A DNA stretch of 64,000 nucleotides from Alphaproteobacteria bacterium LSUCC0396 (GTDB lineage: Bacteria; Pseudomonadota; Alphaproteobacteria; Puniceispirillales; Puniceispirillaceae), in assembly GCA_041228345.1 (NCBI GenBank), contig CP166131.1, positions 1,915,001 to 1,979,000 on the forward strand. Reading direction: 5' to 3'. Of the stretch, positions 58,512-64,000 are shown piece after piece. The position numbers and the translations under genes are program-made. The number at the start of each line of letters is the position of its first letter. Within the stretch, counting starts at the first letter, position 1. Under the pieces are notes generated by a model. That model worked only from the letters and a program-made list of their open reading frames with translations, was not told where the DNA came from and searched no databases.

Positions 58512-59327
58512 TTAAAAAGGGTTCTCGTCAAGTCGCACCACCAAGCCATCTTTTCCAGCCAGTGCCGGATATTTTTTCATTACCTTTGGGTCATGGCCGG
58601 GAATAATGTGATCGAGACTTGGTGCAACCTTTTTCAGTCGGTCAAAACTTTCCATCATTTCGCCAACGTGAAAGGCGATGGTAAAAGGCCGATAGCTCTC
58701 CATATGTTCATAATAATGGCTGGCATCCGAGGCTAGAACTACCCAGCCGCGCTTGGTGTGAACCGACACAAATTGCAGCCCGGCGGAATGGCCGCCAGTG
58801 CGGTGCAGCCGCAGTCCTGTGGAAACCTCACCGTCGCCATCATAGAATGTAACTTTTTGCGCGTAATTAAGGCGCACGATCCCGCATACATCATCCAGCT
58901 CAAACGCGTGTTGCAATTGCGGATAGCGCATGTAGCGGCCAGTTGCATATTGCAGCTCTTGTTCCTGAAGATGAAACTGTGCCCCGGGAAACCGGTCGAA
59001 ATGGCCCGAGTGATCATAATGAAGATGGGTTAAAATAACATCATCAACAGCATCGGCTTGAATGCCAAGCGCGTCTAAAGTCTTGATCGGGCACTGGATG
59101 AATTGCCGGTTACGCTTGGTCGCCATATCGGCGGTAAAGCCTGTATCAATCACCACAATATGATTTTCAGATTTTGCCAGCCAGATAAAATAATCCATCG
59201 GCATCGGGCCATCATGTGGATCGCCGCCAATAAAATGCTCGCTTCTGACGGCGTCACGGGTGGCATAACGAATGGCATAAAGCTCATAGACGGGAAGATC
59301 AGGTAAGGTGAGGTTTGACATAAACAT
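58512..59327 (-). CDS. Metallo-beta-lactamase fold hydrolase, N-acyl-homoserine-lactonase type
   Basis: 271-residue protein. The dinuclear zinc motif HLHYDHSGH is at 101-109, with later ligands in RTGGHSAG (about residue 176), VLASDASHYYE and IIPGHDP. The layout and the FIWLAKSENHIVVIDTGF opening match the AttM/AiiB-like lactonases. These enzymes open homoserine-lactone rings, quenching quorum signals, but similar proteins act on other lactones. A second ATG two codons in (MSNLT) is an alternative start. It converges on the SET gene with 6 bases between. Confidence 0.82.
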   Translation of the reverse strand: MFMSNLTLPDLPVYELYAIRYATRDAVRSEHFIGGDPHDGPMPMDYFIWLAKSENHIVVIDTGFTADMATKRNRQFIQCPIKTLDALGIQADAVDDVILTHLHYDHSGHFDRFPGAQFHLQEQELQYATGRYMRYPQLQHAFELDDVCGIVRLNYAQKVTFYDGDGEVSTGLRLHRTGGHSAGLQFVSVHTKRGWVVLASDASHYYEHMESYRPFTIAFHVGEMMESFDRLKKVAPSLDHIIPGHDPKVMKKYPALAGKDGLVVRLDENPF

Positions 59328-59411
59328 TCATCCAGTTACAGCGATAAGAGATAAACGAGGTTTTAAGTGTGCCGTTACCATCACCAATCGCAACAAAAAA
59401 ATATCCAGAGG

Positions 59412-59433
59412 CGGTCAGTAGCGCCGGTCAGTA
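59412..59433 (+). repeat. Short direct repeat upstream of the molybdoenzyme gene
   Basis: CGGTCAGTA at 59412-59420 and at 59425-59433 (13-base period) in the 273-base divergent region between the lactonase-type and molybdoenzyme genes. It could be a tandem activator site or a chance repeat. Confidence 0.35.
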
Positions 59434-59600
59434 AAGTGGTAAAAACCGAGAGGCAAAGGGATTAAAACCGCAGCAAAAATGGGGTTTGATTTCCGCTAGA
59501 TTTTCGCCGGCAATCGCGTATTGTCATAGAAATGCGGACGTCACGCGCTGGCAGAATGTGTCGGCCAATCCATGGTGGGGCAGCAAAGGGATGCGATCAA

Positions 59601-61925
59601 ATGAGCCTAACAAGCGCACATTGGGGTACCTATCACGCTCATGTAAAGGACGGCCGATTGACCGGCCTCAGCCATTTCGCTGAAGATTCCGATCCGACTG
59701 AGATTGGAAAGGGTATCGTTGACGTTATTGATCATGAATCGCGCATCATTGGGCCAATGATCCGTAAAAGCTGGCTGGATCATGGGCCGGCAAGTCATCC
59801 CGAACGCCGCGGCCTCGATCCATTTGTTCGGGTAAGCTGGGATCAGGCAGATCAAATCGTTGCCGCCGAGCTGGACCGGGTTATCAGCGCATATGGAAAT
59901 GAGGCGATCTATGCTGGTTCTTATGGCTGGGCAAGCGCCGGCCGGTTTCATCATGCGCCGGGGCAGTTACACCGATTTTTGAACAGCATTGGCGGCTATA
60001 CAAAATCGGTCAACACCTACAGCTTTGCTGCCGCTGAGGTTATCGTGCCGCATGTGATTGGGCATTTCCGTGATTACATATACAATCAGACGAGCTGGAA
60101 GTCGGTGCGTGACCATGCACAGCTATTTGTCGCTTTTGGCGGGGTGCCACTGAAGAATGGGCAAATTGGGCAGGGCGGACTTGGTCGGCATATTCAGAAG
60201 GAGTCCATTCTCGCAGCGCATCAAAACGGTGTTGAATTTGTCTCAGTGTCACCGTTGCGCACGGACATGATTGATGATGTTAATGCTGAATGGATGCCGA
60301 TACGCCCGAACAGTGATACAGCGCTGATGATTGGCCTGTGCCATACGCTGTTTGGTCAGGGGCTGCATGACCGCAGTTTTCTTGACCGGTATTGTGTTGG
60401 CTTTGATGCTTTTGCCGATTATCTGACCGGTGCCACTGATGGTCTGGTTAAGGATGCCGCGTGGGCGGCCGCGCTTTGCAATATTGAGGTGGAGGCGATC
60501 GAGGCGCTGGCGATTAAAATGGCGCAATCACGAACCATGTTGTCATTTAGCTGGTCACTAACCCGACAGGCGCATGGTGAACAGCCATTTTGGGCTGGCA
60601 TTACGCTGGCGGCGATGCTTGGCCAGATCGGCTTGCCCGGGGGCGGATTTGGGCTTGGTTATTCGGCGGTAAATACGGTTGGTAATGATATTCAGCGGCT
60701 GCCGGTTGCGGCCATGCCGCAGGGCATAAACGGGGTTTCAAGTTTTATTCCGGTGGCGCGTATTGCTGATATGCTGCTCAATCCTGGTGATGAATTTGAC
60801 TATGATGGTGTGCGTTACCGTTATCCCGATATCAAGATGATCTATTGGGCCGGTGGCAATCCTTTTCATCATCATCAGGATTTGAATAGACTTTGTGCGG
60901 GCTGGCAGAAACCAGAGACGATTATTGCGCATGAATGGTGCTGGAACGCCCTTGCCAAACACGCCGATATTGTTCTGCCTTGCACAACAACGCTGGAGCG
61001 AGACGATATTGCGATGTCGCCGATGGATAATTATTTCGTCTCGATGCAGGCGGCCATTGCACCGGTTGGTGATGCGCGTGATGATTTTGAAATTTTCCGC
61101 GGGATTGCTGCAAGGATGGGGGCTGAAGATGCCTTTACCGAAGGCCGTAATGCCGAAGATTGGCAACGCTGGCTCTATGATATGACGAAACAGGCCGCCG
61201 CCCAACAAGGCCATGAATTGCCCGGCTATGATGCGTTTCGAGACGAAGGCTGGTTCAAGCTGGAACCACCAGAAGAAGCCCATGTTATGCTGGCTGATTT
61301 TCGCGCTGACCCGATCGCCAATCCGCTGTCAACGCCAAGTGGCAAGATCGAGATCTATTCAGAAACGATCGCCGGTTTTAAATATGATGATTGCGCAGCG
61401 CACCCGTGTTGGTTTGTTCCGCCAGAGTGGCTTGGCAGCCCTGATTGCGGCACCCGACTTCACCTTCTTGGTAACCAGCCAACCGCCCGTCTGCACTCGC
61501 AACTTGATCATGGCAGTATTAGCCGCGCTTCCAAGATTGACGGACATGAGCCGGTCAAGATTAATCGCCAAGATGCAGCGGCACGTGGGATTGTAAACGG
61601 CGATATCGTGCGGCTTTATAATGATCGCGGTGCGTGTCTTTGCGGCGCGGTTGTCAGTGATGAGGTGATGCAGGGGGTGCTGATTGTCAGCACTGGCGCA
61701 TGGTTTGATCCAGACCTTTCAGGAACATCTGGCCTTAGCTGCCATCACGGTAATCCGAATGTGTTGACGCCGGATATTGGCACCTCAAAGCTGGCGCAGG
61801 GACCCGCCGCACATTCATGTCTTGTTGAGGTGGAATTATGGACCGGCGGGTCGGTTACGATGACGGCGCATAAGCCGCCCGTTATTTTAGATGGCCGCAA
61901 AATATCAGGGCAGAATTCTACATGA
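59601..61925 (+). CDS. Molybdopterin oxidoreductase, DMSO/TMAO/biotin sulfoxide reductase family
   Basis: About 774-residue enzyme. The bis-MGD fold is indicated by SHWGTYHAHV-like opening (AHWGTYHAHVKDGR), PMIRKSWLDHGP and RRGLDPFVRVSWDQA; the molybdenum-ligand serine is in IYAGSYGWASAGRFHHA (YGWxSxG) near residue 120. There is no N-terminal Fe-S cluster motif and no Tat signal, as in cytosolic biotin-sulfoxide-reductase-type enzymes. It reduces an S- or N-oxide. An extended frame to 59532 has a weaker start; ATG 59601 follows AAAGGGATG. The next gene overlaps its stop. The tup operon in this window could supply the metal. Confidence 0.87.
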   Translation: MSLTSAHWGTYHAHVKDGRLTGLSHFAEDSDPTEIGKGIVDVIDHESRIIGPMIRKSWLDHGPASHPERRGLDPFVRVSWDQADQIVAAELDRVISAYGNEAIYAGSYGWASAGRFHHAPGQLHRFLNSIGGYTKSVNTYSFAAAEVIVPHVIGHFRDYIYNQTSWKSVRDHAQLFVAFGGVPLKNGQIGQGGLGRHIQKESILAAHQNGVEFVSVSPLRTDMIDDVNAEWMPIRPNSDTALMIGLCHTLFGQGLHDRSFLDRYCVGFDAFADYLTGATDGLVKDAAWAAALCNIEVEAIEALAIKMAQSRTMLSFSWSLTRQAHGEQPFWAGITLAAMLGQIGLPGGGFGLGYSAVNTVGNDIQRLPVAAMPQGINGVSSFIPVARIADMLLNPGDEFDYDGVRYRYPDIKMIYWAGGNPFHHHQDLNRLCAGWQKPETIIAHEWCWNALAKHADIVLPCTTTLERDDIAMSPMDNYFVSMQAAIAPVGDARDDFEIFRGIAARMGAEDAFTEGRNAEDWQRWLYDMTKQAAAQQGHELPGYDAFRDEGWFKLEPPEEAHVMLADFRADPIANPLSTPSGKIEIYSETIAGFKYDDCAAHPCWFVPPEWLGSPDCGTRLHLLGNQPTARLHSQLDHGSISRASKIDGHEPVKINRQDAAARGIVNGDIVRLYNDRGACLCGAVVSDEVMQGVLIVSTGAWFDPDLSGTSGLSCHHGNPNVLTPDIGTSKLAQGPAAHSCLVEVELWTGGSVTMTAHKPPVILDGRKISGQNST

Positions 61926-62761
61926 GCTGGGTTGAATGGCGTCATCATGACATGGAAGCACAGTTTAATCCGCGCGTTGCTGTTGGGGATGAGGCGGCGC
62001 TATGTCTTGCGGCATGGGCCGACCGTTCGGCAGCGCGCCGGGCGGAGCTGACCGGCAGGTTTAATGTGGCCTATGGGGCGCATCGCCTGATGCAGTTTGA
62101 CCTGCATCCAGGGGCTGCAAATCAGCCAATTATTCTGAATATCCATGGTGGGTATTGGCGTGCATTGGACAAGGCCGATATGGATCATCATATGGCAGAT
62201 CTTGCCAAAAGCGGGTTTGGGCTGGTGAATATGAATTACCCGCTATGCCCTGAGGTTAGCGTGACCCAGATGATGCAGCATCTTCATGTCGGTATTGACG
62301 AGATTATCGGCACTCTGGATGCTGCAGGCCAAGATCAGCCGATCATCATGCTCGGGCATTCGGCGGGCGCGCATATCGCCCTGCATTTGTCACATCACCC
62401 GAAATTGCAGGGCAGGCTTGCCGGTATTGCGGCCTTGTCGGGAATATATGAAACCGAGCTGGTTCGAGAATTGGCGGTCAATGACGATGTGCGGCTTAGT
62501 AAGGATGAGGCCAGTAACTGGAACTGCCTGACCCATATGCCTGCGGTTGGGCCGGCCTATTATATCGCAGTTGGCGGCGGCGAGCCGTCGGGGTGGATTG
62601 ATCAATCATGGATTATGGCAGATGCGTTGCGCCAGCGCGGAGATCAGGTCATGTTTCACGGATGCGGGGGCTTGCATCATTTCAATCTGGTTGATCGTCT
62701 TTGCGATGGCAGCGACCATGATGGCGCGCGGCTTCACCGCTGGATGAAAAGCCTCTATTGA
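61922..62761 (+). CDS. Alpha/beta hydrolase, kynurenine-formamidase-like
   Basis: 279-residue esterase-fold protein in an ATGA overlap with the molybdoenzyme gene. Oxyanion motif HGGYW (75-79), nucleophile S147 in GHSAGAH, and a C-terminal histidine in GLHHFNLVDRL. HGGYWR plus the MEAQFNPRVAV opening match bacterial arylformamidase-like proteins, which hydrolyse N-formylkynurenine or other small esters and amides. The coupling with a sulfoxide-reductase-type enzyme suggests the two act on one compound rather than on tryptophan breakdown. Confidence 0.82.
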   Translation: MSWVEWRHHDMEAQFNPRVAVGDEAALCLAAWADRSAARRAELTGRFNVAYGAHRLMQFDLHPGAANQPIILNIHGGYWRALDKADMDHHMADLAKSGFGLVNMNYPLCPEVSVTQMMQHLHVGIDEIIGTLDAAGQDQPIIMLGHSAGAHIALHLSHHPKLQGRLAGIAALSGIYETELVRELAVNDDVRLSKDEASNWNCLTHMPAVGPAYYIAVGGGEPSGWIDQSWIMADALRQRGDQVMFHGCGGLHHFNLVDRLCDGSDHDGARLHRWMKSLY

Positions 62762-62790
62762 GACCAACAATCTTGGTCAACGGGGGTCAA

Positions 62791-63864
62791 TCAGGCGGTT
62801 TTGCCAAGATAGCGTGACAGAATATCAGCGCCAAGCATGGCAACGAGTTGCGCTTGACCACCGACCGATGCCGCATTGTCAGCTGACGCATTACCATCTA
62901 GGTGGCGTTTTAGAACGCCTTGCAGGATTGCGGCGAAACGGAAACATTGAAAGGCAATCAACGCCTCCCAATTTGCCGGACGATCAAGCCCAGTTTTTGC
63001 GCAGAAGGCGCTGACCAATTGCGCCTCATCAGGTATGCCAAGGCCGGTCCGGTTGATACCACCAAGCCCGCCAATCGGCCAGTCAGACTGCATCCGCAGC
63101 ATTGCACACCAATAGCTAAGATCAATAAAGGCGGGCCCCAGCGTGCTAAGTTCCCAATCAATCAGCGCGGCAATTTCGGTGCGATTGCGGATCAGCAGAT
63201 TATCTAGCCGGAAATCGCCATGGATAATGCAAAATCCGGGCATATCCCCGTCGAGACAGGCGGGCAATTCGGTAATCAGAAATTCCATTGCGGCGATCGT
63301 TTCGGTTTCGCTGGCACGATATTGGCGTGTCCATGTGGCGAATTGGCGGTCGATATAGCCGGTTGGTTTCCCATAGCCTTCCAGCCCTTGCGCAATCGGA
63401 TCAATCGCGGCGAGTGCGGCAAGCACGTCAATTTTGGCATAAAACAGGGCGCCGCGGTCACCGGCACTATAGCTGGCTAATGCCGGATCAAACAGCGTTT
63501 CGCCATCAACTTCGCGCATGACAAAAAATTTCATACCGACCACATCTGGATCATCGCAGACGGCAATCATATCGGGTACGGGCACCGGGCTTTTCCCCAA
63601 TGCCTTCATTACGCGATATTCACGGTCAACGGCATGGGCTGATTTCAGCAGCAATCCGGCGGGCTGGGTACGCAGCACAAAGCGGCCATCCGCGCCGCCA
63701 AGATCGGTTTGCAGCCGGTAGGTTGGGTTCGACTGGCCAGTGGAAAATTTATCCAAAGATAACGGCACGCCGATATCAGGTGCAGCGTCTCTCAGCCATG
63801 CAACGAGAGGCTTATAGAAAGACGGGTCACGCGCGGTATTGGGGCCGTTTTCAGGATTGGTCAT
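62791..63864 (-). CDS. APH-family phosphotransferase (ACAD11-type)
   Basis: About 357-residue protein with the protein-kinase-like APH fold: substrate/ATP region FSTGQSNPTYRLQTD, RFVLRTQP with the ATP lysine position as arginine, FFVMREVDGETLFDP, catalytic loop IIHGDFRLDNLLI and metal aspartate in LIDWELSTLGP. Proteins of this type stand near acyl-CoA dehydrogenases and may phosphorylate 4-hydroxyacyl-CoA for dehydration. ATG 63864 is preferred over the TTG at 63882. The 136 bases after it to the right edge show nothing I recognise. Confidence 0.87.
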   Translation of the reverse strand: MTNPENGPNTARDPSFYKPLVAWLRDAAPDIGVPLSLDKFSTGQSNPTYRLQTDLGGADGRFVLRTQPAGLLLKSAHAVDREYRVMKALGKSPVPVPDMIAVCDDPDVVGMKFFVMREVDGETLFDPALASYSAGDRGALFYAKIDVLAALAAIDPIAQGLEGYGKPTGYIDRQFATWTRQYRASETETIAAMEFLITELPACLDGDMPGFCIIHGDFRLDNLLIRNRTEIAALIDWELSTLGPAFIDLSYWCAMLRMQSDWPIGGLGGINRTGLGIPDEAQLVSAFCAKTGLDRPANWEALIAFQCFRFAAILQGVLKRHLDGNASADNAASVGGQAQLVAMLGADILSRYLGKTA

Positions 63865-64000
63865 GTTCTGGCTCGGGCTCAAAAGTAACGGAGTTGATAA
63901 TAAACTGCCGATAGAATCACATGATGGCAGAGAAGATTGTTTTGACCATATTGGCTCAGCTAGCGTAAGTTTACTAGGCTGTTTCAGGCAATGGCGAAAA

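Overview
The window looks like a chromosomal stretch of a marine alphaproteobacterium of moderate G+C. The basis is the density of periplasmic-binding-protein transporters (two complete tripartite tricarboxylate transporters, a peptide-type ABC system, a TupABC-type tungstate system), the four family III CoA-transferases, and small alphaproteobacterial families such as DUF2805 and DUF1330. A SAR116-like (Puniceispirillum-type) origin is my best guess, but it is an inference from gene content. I see no rRNA, tRNA, CRISPR array, prophage, insertion sequence or replication origin. The content is almost wholly catabolic and transport.

Layout. 1-3026 (minus): a DppABC-like ABC importer leaving the left edge (solute-binding protein, permease, then an unknown membrane protein cut by the edge). 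3303-9220 (mostly minus): small accessory genes, several A+T-rich: a gamma-butyrobetaine-hydroxylase-like dioxygenase, a BenE benzoate-type transporter, DUF1330, a Gfo/Idh/MocA oxidoreductase coupled to a 54-residue CxxH/CxxC protein, a cupin, a fluoroacetate-dehalogenase-type hydrolase and a DUF2798 protein. 9398-17478: MlrC-like M81 peptidase with DUF2805, a cytosolic SBP_bac_3 protein, a membrane-anchored spermidine-synthase-like protein, a CoA-transferase whose lobes appear permuted, and an acetolactate-synthase-like ThDP enzyme. 17688-20855: first TctABC operon, A+T-rich. 21175-25473: quinone oxidoreductase, tupBCA and a beta-hydroxyacid dehydrogenase. 25624-30028: PrpF-family isomerase and a second TctABC operon. 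30217-33317: aspartate dehydrogenase, FAH-family hydrolase, ketopantoate-reductase-like protein. 33882-41231 (minus): ureidoglycine aminohydrolase, a PEP-mutase-family lyase, YghU-type glutathione transferase, an MFS transporter, a CoA-transferase and an SLC13 permease. 41602-45834: PHP-like protein, enolase-superfamily enzyme, TSUP permease.

The most coherent module is 45924-56650. A divergent promoter region carrying a perfect 14-bp palindrome separates a MmgE/PrpD-UbiD pair (minus) from a tightly packed six-gene operon (plus): PaaG-like crotonase, CoA-transferase, acyl-CoA dehydrogenase, ADP-forming acyl-CoA synthetase, second CoA-transferase and a short citryl-CoA-lyase-like protein with all three citrate-synthase catalytic residues. 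Together these could dehydrate or isomerise, decarboxylate, load onto CoA, oxidise and split a branched polycarboxylic acid with recovery of ATP. I do not recognise the pathway. The right end holds an old-yellow-enzyme-type oxidoreductase (A+T-rich, possibly transferred), a mini SET protein, a lactonase-type metallo-beta-lactamase, a DMSO/biotin-sulfoxide-reductase-family molybdoenzyme overlapping a kynurenine-formamidase-like hydrolase, and an APH-family kinase-like protein.

Two non-coding patterns stand out. At all three junctions where a solute-binding-protein gene is followed by a permease gene there is a stem-loop without a U-tract, suggesting differential mRNA stability. Two roughly 45-bp near-identical terminator-type hairpins sit just upstream of unrelated minus-strand genes at 6118-6164 and 7417-7461, and may end small RNAs or act as attenuators.
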